The notes: a model not told the origin generated them from the letters alone. DNA of 64,000 nt from Tenrec ecaudatus (GCF_050624435.1 NC_134537.1:124782086-124846085); one strand, 5' to 3'; positions 1-11,139 are shown, counted from the stretch's first letter. Numbers and translations are program-made.

Positions 1-360
1 TAATTTAACCCAAATCTTTATTATTAAATTGTGTTTCTGAAGACCCCCCTGAATCAAACCTTACTCTTCTACTTTTGGTCAAATCTCACCTGACAACTTA
101 AAGATGGGTCATTTTTCCCTTGCTGCTTCGATCTGATCCTGGGACCATTTCCAGGTGGTTAAAGGTAACTGCAAGCACACCTTGCCCTGTGCACGGTGAC
201 CTGAAGAGCAGCGAGTGGCTCTCTGGGTGGCCAAGGTGGGACCTAGGCCCAGGTCTTGTGTTCTCCAGAGTCTGAAGGGACATGCCTAGCTTGGATGCAG
301 GACCATCCCTTACATGTCTTCTGTAGGGAAGCCCCAGACGCACTTCAGAGATTACACAGG
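1..360. other. Unique sequence, no gene seen
   Basis: No repeat family, conserved reading frame or RNA gene is recognised. Short frames on both strands are interrupted and have no recognisable domain. Confidence 0.5.
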
Positions 361-384
361 GTTCCCTTGCCTGCTGCTAGGGAG

Positions 385-540
385 GCGCCCCGAGCCACGG
401 CATCCTTGGCGTGTCCTAGAACTGTGCTCCACGCAGGTCCCAGTGGCTGGTTTTTCAGAAGGGGCTCACCAGGCTTTCTTCGGAAGCTCCGCTGGTGGGC
501 TTGAGCAGCTCGTGAACCCTTTGCACCCCGAGGGGCTCTG
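385..540 (-). mobile_element. AfroSINE, older subfamily, diverged
   Basis: The plus strand shows blocks typical of an antisense AfroSINE: a tagaactgtgctccacg block, then a caccaggctttcttcgg block, then a gctggtgggcttgagc block near the tRNA-like head. Many substitutions suggest an old copy, and both boundaries are approximate. Confidence 0.5.
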
Positions 541-570
541 CAGGGCTGATGGGGGAGAACCAACAGAATC

Positions 571-864
571 GGTGGCGAGGGGATCAGGTGGGGAGGCCTT
601 ACCCAATGTAAACACTATCGGTGGCGAGGGGATCAGGTGGGGAGGCCTTACCCAATGTAAACACTATCGGTGGCGAGGGGATCAGGTGGGGAGGCCTTAC
701 CCAATGTAAACACTATCGGTGGCGAGGGGATCAGGTGGGGAGGCCTTACCCAATGTAAACACTATCGGTGGCGAGGGGATCAGGTGGGGAGGCCTTACCC
801 AATGTGAACACTATCGGTGGCGAGGGGATCAGGTGGGGAGGCCTTACCCAATGTAAACACTGCT
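571..864. repeat. 49-bp minisatellite, six copies
   Basis: A 49-bp unit beginning ggtggcgaggggatcagg starts at 571, 620, 669, 718, 767 and 816. Copies 1-4 are essentially identical. Copy 5 has one A-to-G change (aatgtgaaca for aatgtaaaca), and copy 6 loses the last bases. Because 49 is not a multiple of 3, reading frames change at every unit, so the overlapping frames are not genes. The near-identity implies recent expansion or gene conversion. Confidence 0.97.
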
Positions 865-1840
865 GCCCAGGGTGAAAAAAAAAAAAAGACAAAGGAGAAA
901 CGCCCAGAGGAGCAGCCGCAGAGGGCACCGAGGTCAGTGGGGAGACAGGGGCCTTTGTGCAGGCTGTCCCCGGGCTCCCTGTAGGGATGGTGGCCCAGCA
1001 GCCTTGTCCCTCGGGCATGCCTAGCGCAGAGCCAGCTGTGCCTGCCAAACTTACTTTCCGACCCAGATCTCACCAGAGGGAGCAAGGAGGGCGGTCTCCT
1101 TGGCAGCGGAACGAGCCCACCTTCTTTTAAGAATTCCCCATCACATCGGAAGACGGGCTTTCTACTCCTGAAAACAGTTCCCGTCTCAGAAACCCACAGG
1201 GCCACTGTGCACCAGAGGCGAGTGTCTGCGCACCGGGGAGACGCCAGGTGACAGTATTGTTCTTTCTTGCATTGACACGCTCTTTCTCCGATCCCGTGCA
1301 GTCGGCCCTGCGTTCCTCCCCGTTTCCACCTTTGATCCCTTCCTGGGAAGGCGTTCCAGGTGAGCCTGGGGTCCACGGAAGAGCTGAGCTGTCTCATCAA
1401 AACAGTCATTGAATCCTTCAACTATCGTAAGCACCTCAAATGAATTAGTAAGGTCTTTTCTAGCAAGTGGGGAACTGACTTAGATGACAAAATATCTTCT
1501 TTCTTTGTGACACAGCACTGATGACTCCAGTCAAGAAACCGAACTGCCCCAAGACAGCCTCGCGGCTTTCGCCAGCTCCCCCGACCCGCCCAGACACTAG
1601 CCCTCCAGTGCTCTCCAACCCAAAGCCTGCCTCCCTCAGGCCGGCCGCCGGGACCACCATCCCAACACCGACCACAGTCAGCTCTCGGGCCAGTGCTCGC
1701 AGGATTTCTGAGAGCTGCCTCTGCCGTGTCTCTTGACTCTCTTCCACTCTGTAGAAGGAGCCCGAGGTTAGAACAAATACAGAGAAAATAAAATGAATGC
1801 TAACTATAAAAATCGGCGACCACCGTGGTTGTCAGATGAG
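865..1840. other. Mostly unique sequence
   Basis: This begins with an A-run (878-889) right after the minisatellite. A weak AfroSINE-like block on the plus strand (about 1145-1215, with ggctttctactcctg and cagaaacccacagggc) is the only repeat seen. The 208-codon antisense frame here extends into the minisatellite and resembles nothing known. A C/T-rich stretch at 1540-1680 is unremarkable. Confidence 0.45.
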
Positions 1841-1849
1841 CTGCAGCAA

Positions 1850-2152
1850 CCCGACAGGACAAAGCAGAACTGCCCTCTTGCGTTTCCGAGGCTGCCTGTC
1901 ATCTTTCGGCACTGACCCAGAGGCTGGAAGGACAGACTCAAACATAACACCTGGGAGGAAGGCCAAAGGCTGGGCCGTGTTTGGTTCTGTGGCCACGAGC
2001 TGGAACCAACTCAACAGCACCTAACACAACAACAACAATCTGCAGGGAAGCAGATACCGCAGGTTTGTGCTGCAGAGCAGCTGATGGGTTTGAACTGCTG
2101 ACCTCTTGGTTAAGAGCCAAGCAGGTAACCGTTACACTGCCACAGATCCTTG
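1850..2152 (-). mobile_element. AfroSINE split by an RTE/SINE tail
   Basis: Antisense AfroSINE blocks lie on both sides: aaagcagaactgccctct then tttccgaggctgcc on the left, and gagcagctgatgggtttg then gttaagagccaagcagg on the right. Between them (about 1906-2037) sits a plus-strand RTE 3' tail. The split suggests the SINE was present first. Confidence 0.6.
1906..2037 (+). mobile_element. RTE 3' tail, truncated, nested in AfroSINE
   Basis: The fragment carries a ggctgg...actcaaacataac block, then gggccgtgttt, then ggaaccaactcaacagcac followed by the AACAACAACAA tail. This is the shared 3' end of afrotherian RTE elements and their SINEs. It is truncated at its 5' end, as normal for target-primed reverse transcription. 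Confidence 0.55.
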
Positions 2153-2317
2153 AGGACAGAAAGCGATCGAGGAGATGCTGTGGGAACAAAAGAAAGAGGG
2201 TTCCTATCGTATGGAGGGCCTGAGGAAAGGTCGCTGGGCCAACGGCGGCTGAGATGAGGCAGGATGGATGAGCAGCAGGAGCAGAGAGTCTGAGCGGAGA
2301 TCAGTGCATGGCCGCCC

Positions 2318-2434
2318 ACTGCCATCGGGTCATTTCTGACTCATCACATCTTGACAGGACACCATCAAACAGCTCCTCGAGGCTTCTGAGCCTGTGACTC
2401 TTTATGGGAGCAGACAGCCCCATCGTACTCCTTC
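2318..2434 (-). mobile_element. AfroSINE fragment
   Basis: The plus strand shows the antisense tail ccactgccatcgggtc, then gactctttatgggagcag. The tRNA-like head is missing at the right end. Moderately diverged. Confidence 0.65.
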
Positions 2435-2689
2435 CTGGGTTTGCACGGAGGACTTTTCGTTCAGCCATCCCATGCTTAGCCCATGGTTCCCCCGGCTCCT
2501 CAGAAAACAGTGCAGGAAGCCCCAGACAGCTCCCGACTGAAGAGCGGAGTGACTGCAGAGAAGCGGGAGAGGGGGGCTGGAAAGGGGCCCCGGGGACATT
2601 GGTGGAGTGCTTGAAATGAGAGGCCAATTGGCTGGCACGTCATTCAGGAGATATGTCACCAGATCTCCTTGGTTAGAATCATTCTTCAC

Positions 2690-3050
2690 AACAGTTGGAC
2701 AATGAATACGAGATATCGAAGAAGAATCAATGCATTTCAATGAGGGTGCTGGCTAACAATATTGAGAGTATCAGGGACTGCCAAAAGAACATGTGATCTG
2801 TCTTGGAAGAAGTACAGCCCGAATGCTCTTTAGAGGCAGGGATGGCGAGACTGTGTCTCATATTCTTTGGACACGCTGTCAGGAGAGACCAGTCCCTGGA
2901 GAAGTACAGTAGGAAGCTCCTGGACGACATGGCTGCCACGTAGAGCATAAGCACAATTGTGAGGCTGGCACAGGACTGGGTAGTGTTCTGTCCCATTGCG
3001 CTTAGGGTCACGGCGGAGTTGGAGTCAGACCAATGGCACCTACAATAACA
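2690..3050 (+). mobile_element. RTE LINE 3' end (ORF remnant plus tail)
   Basis: The C-terminal end of an RTE open reading frame is recognisable as nucleotide blocks: ggactgccaaaagaacatg, tcttggaagaagtacagcc, tttggacacgctgtcagg and accagtccctggagaag. It ends in caatggcacctacaataac, the RTE/AfroSINE tail. Stops and frameshifts are present, so this is a dead 5'-truncated insertion. Confidence 0.85.
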
Positions 3051-3770
3051 CCTGGGGTGAATAGCAAACCATTTAAGGCAAAAAATGAGATTGTGTAGGC
3101 ATAATCATATGGCTGTATGGTTTAGCCTTTGTATACCGAGCACTCTAGTTGCCTGATTTATATGTTTCCCAGTTTTAACAATTCATTCAGCACATCTGTA
3201 AGTTTCCCATGATCATCCTAGGCAGACCCTGTGAACACAGAGGGGGTGATCCTGCCAAGCATCGGCATGTAGACCAAGTCCTCCGCTGGCCCGCCAAGGC
3301 TGCAGCCGACACAGAGCACGCCGTCTTCACAGGCATCTCTGTTCTACTGGTTTCTGACCAACCCTGAAGGTCTAGCTAAAACCACACTGTCAGCGGGGTT
3401 CTCAGATTGTTAATGACTAGCACCAACCATTTTATATTTCAGAAAAAAAAAACCAGCAAATCGACAACTCTCATTGGTTTGTAAGAAAAGATGCCCACCT
3501 TATCAATACGTTGAACAGTTCTCTGGAGCATTTTGCCATGAGCCAACCAGTAGACTTGTATGTCGTGGAAAATATTTTCATGGTTACTCCCATCCCACGA
3601 CAAAATCATAAAGAACATGTGGGGCTGTAAAAGCAGTGAACGAACTGAGACAAACTACAGCCCGAAGCAAAGTGACAAATGCAAAAGCAAGCACCTGGTG
3701 GTCCTCCACATACACCCATACCCCTCAGGACACACACCTGTCCTTGCATTCACACACAACCACCTGAGAC
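3051..3770. other. Unique sequence, no gene seen
   Basis: No known repeat or coding signal is recognised. An A-run at 3443-3452 and generally AT-rich composition are the only things to note. Confidence 0.45.
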
Positions 3771-3788
3771 ACACACACACACCTGTCC

Positions 3789-3824
<36 letters not shown>
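3765..3824. repeat. (CA)n microsatellite
   Basis: Two CA tracts, about 3769-3782 and 3790-3824, are separated by a cctgtccttac spacer. The block is preceded by imperfect CA-rich sequence from 3728. Overlapping threonine/histidine-rich frames are artefacts of the dinucleotide repeat. Confidence 0.95.
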
Positions 3825-3825
<1 letters not shown>

Positions 3826-3829
3826 AGCA

Positions 3830-4264
3830 CAAGTCCCGGCATCGCTCTTCCAGGCTTCGTTTCTTTTGTATTCTCTGCTTCAAGATCAATATACGTTCTA
3901 AATAAGCCCAGCACTTCCTCCCAATGCCCCAGCGAATCGCCTTGGCACCTCACTCCCGTGGCCACCACTACCAATGGCATGCCTCTTCCACAGCAAAGTC
4001 ATGTCTCAGCTCCCTGTCTCCTGGGAGCTTCCCTGATATCCCAGGCTGCCTCTGTCACTTTCTGTTCTCCTGGAAACCCGTCCTTCATCTTTCAGGATGT
4101 ACACTGATGTCATGTCTCTGGAAATCTTTCCGCTCCCCTTCTACCGCAGGGTTAGAAGCCCTTTGCTGCTCTTGTACAACCACAGGTGTACCTCCCATGG
4201 CCCGCATCCCATGCTGCCGTACAAGCTGATACCAGAAAGAACACCCCTCTGTCTCCTCCCCTGA
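3830..4264. other. Unique C/T-rich sequence
   Basis: No repeat family or conserved protein is recognised. Frames here are extensions of the CA-repeat frames. Confidence 0.4.
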
Positions 4265-4420
4265 ATGAAGCGCTTTTTGAGAGCAATGAATGATGTGTTC
4301 ATTGAGCAAATGTTCATTGAGAACGTGCTACGTGCTAGTAATGCTTACAGGTGCTGGGCATGAGTGTAAAACCAAGCCAAACATCAACAACAAAAATCCT
4401 CTGTCATGTAAGAGTGAGTG
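4265..4420 (+). mobile_element. Ancient L2/MIR-like fragment
   Basis: The segment resembles the old mammalian repeat pattern 'ttattgag...acctactatgtgcc...ctgggg...' in the blocks gttcattgagaacgtgctac, gtgctgggcatga and tcctctgtcatgtaagagtg followed by gtgctagtggg. It is heavily diverged, and I cannot settle the family from sight. Confidence 0.4.
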
Positions 4421-4830
4421 CTAGTGGGAGGATATAATGATAATAAAAAGGGCTGTGAATGGTATAGTACACATATTAAATAGTAATCGGTGTCATTCCA
4501 GAAAAGGCAGCAAAGGAGGCTGGAGGGTCAGCACTTAGATGCAGTGGCCGGGGACTACGGCATCTTCTTCATCATTTTACCCATGGTGCATTTCAGGAAG
4601 CAGGCCTTCAATAACCATCCACTGTAACGTCCTCATTTCAGAGGCTCGGTTGACATGTTGCTGTATTCCTAGCACAGGTACAACAAGCGTCTGTGGATGT
4701 TTCAGGATGGCAAAGGAACTAATATTATCTGTTTCCTGTCGCAATTAATTTTTGGACAAGAACTCTTGTATCTTAGGAACAAACAATGTCTTCTAATTGC
4801 ACAGAACTTTGCACTTCATTGAGCCTCATA

Positions 4831-5323
4831 AGATCTGGGGTAAAATTCTCCCTTACGAATCTGGCTAGACCAGAGGATGTACACTGGTAGAGATAGGAAC
4901 TGGAAACACAGGGAATCCAGGATGGATGATCCCTTCAGGACCAGTGCTGTGAGTGGTAATACTGGGAGGGTGGAGGGAGGATGGGGTGGAAAGGGGAACC
5001 GATTTCTAAGGATCTACATATGACCTCCTCCTTGGGGGGTGGACAACAGAAAAATGGGAGAAGAGAGAAGTCGGACAGAGTAAGATATAACAAAATAATA
5101 ATTTATAAATTATCAAGGGTTCATGAGGGAGGGGGGAGCAGGGAGGGAGGGGAGAAATGAGGAGCTGATGCCAGGGGCTCACGTGGAGAGCAAATGTTTT
5201 GAGAATGATGAGGGTAGCGAACGTGCAGGTGTGCTTTATACAATGGATGTATGTACGGATTGTGATAAGAGTTGTATGAGCCCCCAATAAAATGATTTAT
5301 TAAAAAAAGAAGATCTGGGGTAA
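4831..5323 (+). mobile_element. 5'-truncated L1 3' UTR with 14-bp target-site duplication
   Basis: The insert 4845-5309 is an L1 3' UTR fragment in sense orientation. Recognisable blocks are ggatgtacactggtagaga, aaggatctacatatgacctc and tgagcccccaataaaatga, with an AATAAA signal and a short A-rich tail. It is flanked by a perfect direct repeat, aagatctggggtaa, at 4831-4844 and 5310-5323, which is the expected product of target-primed reverse transcription. The insertion is 465 bp, so it lacks all coding sequence. Confidence 0.92.
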
Positions 5324-5358
5324 GCCAGGCAAGGTTTCTGATTGCAATTAACCTCACA

Positions 5359-5545
5359 AACAAAACAAGCCCATGGCATGGAGTCCATTCTGACTCCTAC
5401 CAACTGCCCTGCACAGAGCAGAACTGGCCCACAGGAGTTCCGCCCTGCGAATCCCGTGCTGCAGCAGACAGCCACGTCTTTCCCCCAGGCAGAGGCTCGC
5501 GAGTTCCAACCACCGGTCTTCCACTCAACAACCAAGCACCTACCT
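5359..5545 (-). mobile_element. AfroSINE
   Basis: Antisense order is clear on the plus strand: tail ggcatggagtccattctgac, acagagcagaactggcc, agcagacagccacgtcttt, then the B-box side with gcgagttccaaccacc. It lies about 35 bp after the L1 insertion. Confidence 0.8.
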
Positions 5546-5929
5546 TCCATGACACCAGCTCTCGTAGTAAAGGGTGGACGGGGGTGCGCATCTTCTAAGC
5601 TAAGGCTGAAAAGCAGTAGGTTATCTGTCCAAAGTGCCACGGAGGTAGAGGAGAAATAATTCCATTCTAAGATTCCTAGCCGTGTTGTGTTGTTTTGCTT
5701 CTGCCTCATCCTACAGAGTCCGTCAGGGCTGCCGTGAGGCGTCACTAGACGTGGGATTATTTTCATTGTCAGAGATTTGGAAAAAGTTTAAATGGCCATG
5801 TTTGTGATTGTTTTGTTTTCTGGATGAAGTTCCTCTAACCCTAGGAATCCGTAGATAGAACACTAGCCAGCGCTCTACCAGGAGCAGAAAGGGTCAGTCT
5901 GGGCTCTCCCAGGGACACCCCAGAAGACG

Positions 5930-6042
5930 CATCCCGTGGTCTGCTTTCAGAACTATCACCGGCCTGGAAAGCCCTACAGAGCAGTCTGGCTGTACTTCCA
6001 GGGCTGCCTTGACTTGGAATTGACTGGGGCAGCTAACAACCC
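5930..6042 (+). mobile_element. AfroSINE 3' part
   Basis: A sense tail is visible: gaaagccctacagagcagt, then the cttgacttggaattgactgg block and gcagctaacaac. The upstream head (about 5840-5930) is too diverged to define. Confidence 0.6.
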
Positions 6043-6507
6043 TTGCTAGAATACTCCACAAATGTTAAAGCTACCCTATTAATAAGTTCTTATGAACACT
6101 GTGCACGTGAAATACATGAGAAATGTATCTGAAATCATCTAAGTGACTCCCTTAGCCCTTTGATTTCGGTGGTGCATAGATTTCAAGAGATCAATCCACA
6201 AGCTTCCTTCAGCCTACTTCAACCTTGACATTTTTCTTTCCTCAATTCTGCTTGCAGGCCGCTACAGAGCCACTTTCCAAGGCAATACAAGCTCACACAA
6301 TAACACAGATAGATTTTAAAGGACAGATATACCCCCCCATACACACACCCCAGCATGTGGCTTCTTGTAATTTAAGAAAGTGTTTTGCAGTTACAAAATC
6401 AAATATGAAATTGAAGCAAAGCTCAGGGAGTTTTCTTGTTTATCAAATTATAAGAATATTTTAAGCATCCAAATATTTAAATTCCAGGCTCTATTTCAAA
6501 ACTGCTA

Positions 6508-6687
6508 CCCCTTGGGGTGTTAACGACAAAGTCAGCAGTTTGAAACCACCAGCTGCTTCGAGGGAAGCATGAGGCTTTCCACTCCCATAATGAGCTACAA
6601 TCTCAGAAACCTACAAGGGTGGTTCTACCCTGTCCTATAGGGTTGCTATGAGTCAGAATCAACTCACTGGCCAGTGAGTTTGCCTAG
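6508..6687 (+). mobile_element. AfroSINE
   Basis: The tRNA-like B box (gcagtttgaaaccacc) is near the left end. It is followed by aatctcagaaacctacaag, ctgtcctatagggttgcta and tgagtcagaatcaactcac, ending at gccagtgagtttgcc. A complete, moderately diverged copy. Confidence 0.85.
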
Positions 6688-6689
6688 TG

Positions 6690-7240
6690 AATTCTAGACT
6701 TTTATGAAATTTTATTTAATAGCTTCTAACAACATTTTAAATGTGAATCAAGAGGATAAAATTTGGGATGCTGTTATTTAATAATTCTGCTGCATCCATT
6801 TGAGGAAAATTCTTTGGTGTATTCTTTAGCAGTAATTAGGCTTATGGATACTCATCTAAAATAGCATTATTAGTGTTGCTGTACACAGGCACTAAGGTAG
6901 GTCTATTTCAAGCAGAGAGTAAGGGATAGCCTAACAAAATCGCTTGGAAAGGTTCTCAGTACAGTTGCATATTATTTGTCATTCAGTCGGGATACGTTTT
7001 AAAGTAAAAAGGATGCTGTTAGCTACCAAACCCATCACCAAGTACTGTCATGAGCCGCCTTAGCCATAGGGCCTCTTTCAATTCAGTGAGAAGATGCTAG
7101 TTAAAAAATGGTAAGTTTATGTCTATAGGAAGAACAAATGACTACAAGTGCGGAAAGAAGAAAAATTACCAGGCAAGTAAAATATAGAAAAATGCAAAAT
7201 AATAATATTTGGGGCCATCTCTAGCTGGTCTTCTCACCTT
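6690..7240. other. AT-rich unique block, possible conserved non-coding element
   Basis: Repeat-free AT-rich sequence with several homeodomain-like cores (TTTAATAG, AGTAATTAGG) and no open frame. Nothing protein-coding is seen. Conservation cannot be tested here. Confidence 0.35.
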
Positions 7241-7808
7241 TAACTAGAAAGGTGGAGACTAAACACGGTATGACAAAGCTTATTCTTTGGCAAGACAGAT
7301 CTTTACTTGGTTCTACCGCGCTCTCTTTTTGTGGAATCAGCTCATTCAATTGCAAATGCTTCTGGCAAAATGAATATGAAATCCAGGCTACATGCAGCTC
7401 TCAAGCTGATTCAGACACAGGGCAGCCCTACACAGAGGTCCATGGAGCTGCTGGTGGGCATGACCCATCACTCTTTCATTTTGCAGTCCAACGCTTACCA
7501 GTAGTCTTACCAGCACCACCGGGGCCTACATCATGCATGCTACCAATTTCCCACTCCATTCCCCGTGCCCACCAGGTATGCAGTCCCAAAGGAGCCAGGG
7601 GTGGCTTTTTACAGTCCACGCGGTGAGAAGGACCCAGGCAGCCGAGGAGAAGGAAGAGAGCAGAGTCTGAACATGCTATATGTGGAACCCACTTCAGAAC
7701 CCCAACAAAGCCCTAACAGCCTACGCTCATTCTCGGTCAGGAAACTACTAACTACGGGGTATCTCTAGAGCTTCTCAGTAGGTAAAAGTAAAACAATTTT
7801 TTTAAAAA
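7241..7808. other. Unique sequence, no gene supported
   Basis: Three overlapping plus-strand frames (124, 65 and 67 codons) lie at 7252-7768. None shows a recognisable domain, and composition is unremarkable. I see no splice or promoter pattern that singles one out. Confidence 0.4.
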
Positions 7809-7811
7809 CAA

Positions 7812-7990
7812 CAAAAATGAGTTGACATCAAGTCCACCCTGCCTTGGTGACCCCGTTTGGGTCAGAGTAGCACTGTACTCCATGGGACTCCCAACAGCTG
7901 GTGTTTCAGAAGGAGACAGCCAGGGCTTTCTTCCGAGGTGCCTCCGAGTGGGCTCAGGTCTCCAGCATTTCCAGTTAGCAGTCAAGCACG
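7812..7990 (-). mobile_element. AfroSINE, older subfamily
   Basis: Antisense blocks are gttgacatcaagtccaccc, agtagcactgtactccatg, acagccagggctttcttcc and tgcctccgagtgggctcag. This subfamily has the 'caggcctttctcc...tgcctcc' middle region, different from the common type. Confidence 0.75.
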
Positions 7991-8479
7991 TTCAGGCTCA
8001 TACACTCAGCTAAGGCTTCCCAACAAACAACCAAACCCCGAACCACTGCCTTCACGTCGACTCTCACCCCAACCATAACGGACAGAGAAGAACCACTCCT
8101 GAGCTGTAAATCTTAACAAAGGCAGCATCTCTAATCTCTCTCCCAAAGAGCCACCAATGGGCTCCAACCACGGTGCCACCAGGGCTCCGGCCAGCATAAG
8201 CCACTTCCTGCAAAATCAGACCAAGGGCTTTACACTGCTGTGTGCGGTGGCAGGGCATTGCAGGGCCGAGCACAGGAAGGAGGCCTGGAGCCTTCACAGA
8301 GGCACACGGTTCAGTCAACCACCTGCCATAGGCTTCTGCATTTCCTAGCAAGGGTTTTGCTATGGCAATAAATAGCCCCGTGCCTGAAAATGAACCCTCA
8401 GGAATGTGTCTCCCGGGATCTGACTGCCCTGCCGGCATCTCCTCCTCCCAGCTGCGTGTCCCGGATGTGTCTGCCAAGC

Positions 8480-8612
8480 CCCTGTTCCCTCGGTTGTTCC
8501 TCTGTGTGATGTGGGGGAAATTGCAGTACATACCAAGGCACGTGGCTCTATGGATTACATGAGAAAATGCTTCCAAGGGGCTTAAAACAGTATCTGGTGA
8601 TCAGTTAGTGGC
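8480..8612 (-). mobile_element. MIR fragment
   Basis: Antisense MIR features are gttcctctgtgtgatgtggg, atggattacatgagaaaatg and cttaaaacagtatctgg. Diverged, as expected for an ancient element. Confidence 0.6.
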
Positions 8613-8659
8613 CTACCATGTTACCTGTGTTCTTTTTCATGAACACCCTGTGAGCGGAG

Positions 8660-8815
8660 TGTTTCATAGGAGTGATGTGCTGGGCTGCGATCTAGCTGCC
8701 CGGTGGGCAGTTCAAAACCACAGGAGGAGATTCTATTCCTGTAAACAGTTACAGTCTCTGAACCCCACGAGGAGTCTGCTCTGAGTCAGCGATGAGTTTG
8801 GTTTGGTTTAGAAAC
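8660..8815 (+). mobile_element. AfroSINE
   Basis: Sense head gatgtgctgggctgcgatc, then a B-box region gcagttcaaaaccacagg, acagttacagtctctgaac, and the tail gatgagtttggtttggttt. Confidence 0.8.
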
Positions 8816-8819
8816 CAGG

Positions 8820-9734
8820 GTCCAGGGTGGAGCTTCTTCTGACAGCAAGTCAGGTGGTGAGCAGGTGAGCACCAGAAAGCTCAAAAGGGTCTTCATGAGA
8901 CCCTATTGAAAAAATCCAAGCCCTCTCCTACTGTCACTATTCTCTACTGAAAAATAAATAGGGTCTCCATCACGCTCCCAAACAAAAAGAGACCTCAGAA
9001 TAATTCAACTCTGCAGACCTGTGTGAAGGTGAGCACATATGTGTGCCAAGCATGGACACACGGATACACAGGTCTATAGGCCACGCCTATCCCATATTTT
9101 AGCTGCATCTTCCCTCCTCCCTCACTTGCGTCCCCCTCCCCTCCCTGCCTCTCTTCCTTACGTAAGTGCTTTACATCATCAAACTACATTGAGCTTTGCC
9201 CTAGGTTCCCAGTTTCCTTGGTCAGCGTGAATGGGCCAGGCCCCAGGCAGGTCTGAATGTTTCGGTCATGGTATTGAAAGGTGACTGGAGCTGAATTTGT
9301 GCTCTATGAGTTTGAAAAGCCAAAAATACATGAGGCAATATTTCACTGGGAAAGGTACAGATTTTTCTTTTGTTTAATCTGGACTCTTTTCAGGATGCCG
9401 TCTTCCGTGGTTGATAAAGCCAATCGTTTTCCTTCCTCTTTGGGACTTTAAGCAGGAAGAATGCCTTCACAATCGAGGACATACATGCTAACGCTTTCCC
9501 ACGCCTGCCCCCCAAACGGCATAAAAGAAACGTGCACACACAACTGAGGGGCGCAGCCTCTGGTAGGGTTTGCACGAGCAGCCATCTACGCGCGGCGGAT
9601 CCGTGTCCGTGCTGCTGGCAACAGACAAGGCAATGTCTGATCGGCACAGGCTCACGCTGGGGGTCTGGGTGGGTGCGATGCCCAGTACAGACCAGGAATG
9701 AGGATTCTAACACTGATGGACTGCTCACATGAGC
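8820..9734. other. Unique sequence
   Basis: No repeat family or gene is recognised. The antisense 117-codon frame at 9390-9743 has no known domain. Pyrimidine-rich sequence runs from 9100 to 9170. Confidence 0.4.
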
Positions 9735-9786
9735 GAGGGTCACTTAACTTCTCTGAGCCTGTATTTTCCCCTCATCAACCTCAGCG
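9735..9786 (-). mobile_element. MIR core fragment
   Basis: Sequence gtcacttaacttctctgagc followed by ctgtattttcccctcatc matches the antisense MIR 3' region. Very short. Confidence 0.55.
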
Positions 9787-10060
9787 AGGCTCCAGGGGAG
9801 ACTGAGGAATCTGGGGAAAGAACCCTGGAGTGAGGCATGGATCGGGAGGGCAACACCTCACCAGGCAGGTTCCTACCGGTGAGAACACATGACCTCTGGA
9901 CACCTCAGTATGTTCACTTAGAAAACAGGTGGGGTTGCCTTCGATGTCCTGGGGGACTCTTTCCTCTCAAACCCAGTGGCCTGTCACTGCAGTGAGATAG
10001 TCAATCTGAGCACACTTTGAACCGGGTGCAGAGCCGTATCCATGTGTATCTCGTTTTTAG

Positions 10061-10925
10061 GTGTTGTTGTGGTTGTTAGGTGCCATCAAGTTGGTTCTTG
10101 CCCATGGCAACCCTGCAGAACAACAGAACGGAACACTGCCCTGTCCTGTGCCGATTGCACAATTGCTCCTATGCCTGAGCCCATGGCTGCAGCCACTGTG
10201 TCAGTCCATCTTGTCAAGGGCCTTCCTCTTTTACATTTTCCCTCTACCTACCGAGCATGATGTCTGTGATAGTTAGGTTTCTTTGGTGCCACAAGGCACC
10301 CGTAAGAAGCCTATCAATCAGGTCCCAGCTTAATGACCTCATTTGAAAGTGCCACCAAGATGAATGGCTCTCTGGAGGCAGCTGCTCTCTCTTTGCCTCC
10401 ACCTTCCTGTTGACAAGCCACGTGGAGACCTGCGAGAACCCTGTGATGCTTCCACCACCATTGGATCCATAAGACTTTTCACCCACTTACTGGCCTGTGA
10501 TTTTCCTGCATTTTGCATCATTGCATGTGGCTATGGGAGTGTGAAAAGAGACTTATTTATGAACTTGAGTAGGACTGGGCTGGAATTTTTTTTATATATA
10601 CAATTTCTCCTTGCTATATAGAGCTCTTTCTTACACATATATGAGTGTCTCTGGATTTGTTTTTCTAGTCAACCTGGCCTAACAGAATGTCCTTCTCCGG
10701 GGACTGGTTTCTCCTGAAAATATGCCCAAAGTACGTGTGAAAAGTCTTGCCATCTTTGCCTCTAAGGAAGAGTCTGGCTGTACTTCTTGGATTTCCGAGA
10801 CAGATTGGTTTGCTCTTCTGGCAGTCTGTGGTACTTCCAATATCATTTGCCAGCACTGTAAATTGGATGCTTTGATTCTTCTTTGGTCTTCTTTATGCAA
10901 TGTCCCACTCTCACGTGCACATTTT
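10061..10925 (-). mobile_element. RTE LINE 3' end, interrupted by an LTR
   Basis: The antisense RTE 3' end starts with the tail gtggttgttaggtgccatc at 10061 and runs to about 10264. It resumes at 10687 and continues to about 10925, with gtccttctccggggactgg, atgcccaaagtacgtgtga, ttctggcagtctgtggtac and gattcttctttggtcttc. In an intact element the two halves are continuous across gcatgatgtccttctcc, so the 422 bp between them is an insertion. Stops abound. Confidence 0.88.
10265..10686 (+). mobile_element. Solo LTR (ERVL/MaLR-like), copy 1, nested in RTE
   Basis: The insertion starts TGTGATAGTTAGG and ends CTAACAGA (probably CTAACACA originally). It is flanked by a 5-bp duplication, atgtc, at 10260-10264 and 10687-10691, which lies exactly where the host RTE is broken. 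Internal blocks shared with three other copies in this window include atgcttccaccaccattgg, tgtgatgcttcc, ctttcttacacatata and gatttgtttttctagtc. A 5-bp duplication with TG...CA-type ends is characteristic of class III LTR elements. No internal genes accompany it. Confidence 0.85.
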
Positions 10926-11139
10926 TAGTTTGAAGCATTTATTAGGGTGCAAGTAAACAACATTATCGCCTCTTGTCCTCTTCCTTTGTGATTTTTTTGG
11001 ATAAAAGTACAGCAAGGCATGGGGAATTTTGTTTCTGAACAACAGGCGTGTAAACTTACAAAGAAGATCTTAAGAACTCAGAATTGCTCAGCTGGACACT
11101 TTGGATTATGCCATGTCAGTGCTAAATACAAAAAGGCAA

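Noticed and set aside
571..864. Possible CRISPR array
   Set aside because: Direct tandem units without spacers, in mammalian DNA.
795..1421. 208-codon antisense frame
   Set aside because: It runs into the 49-bp minisatellite at its end and contains a Phe run from the A-tract. No domain recognised.
3560..4107. Thr/His-rich frames of 113 and 142 codons
   Set aside because: Produced by the CA microsatellite.
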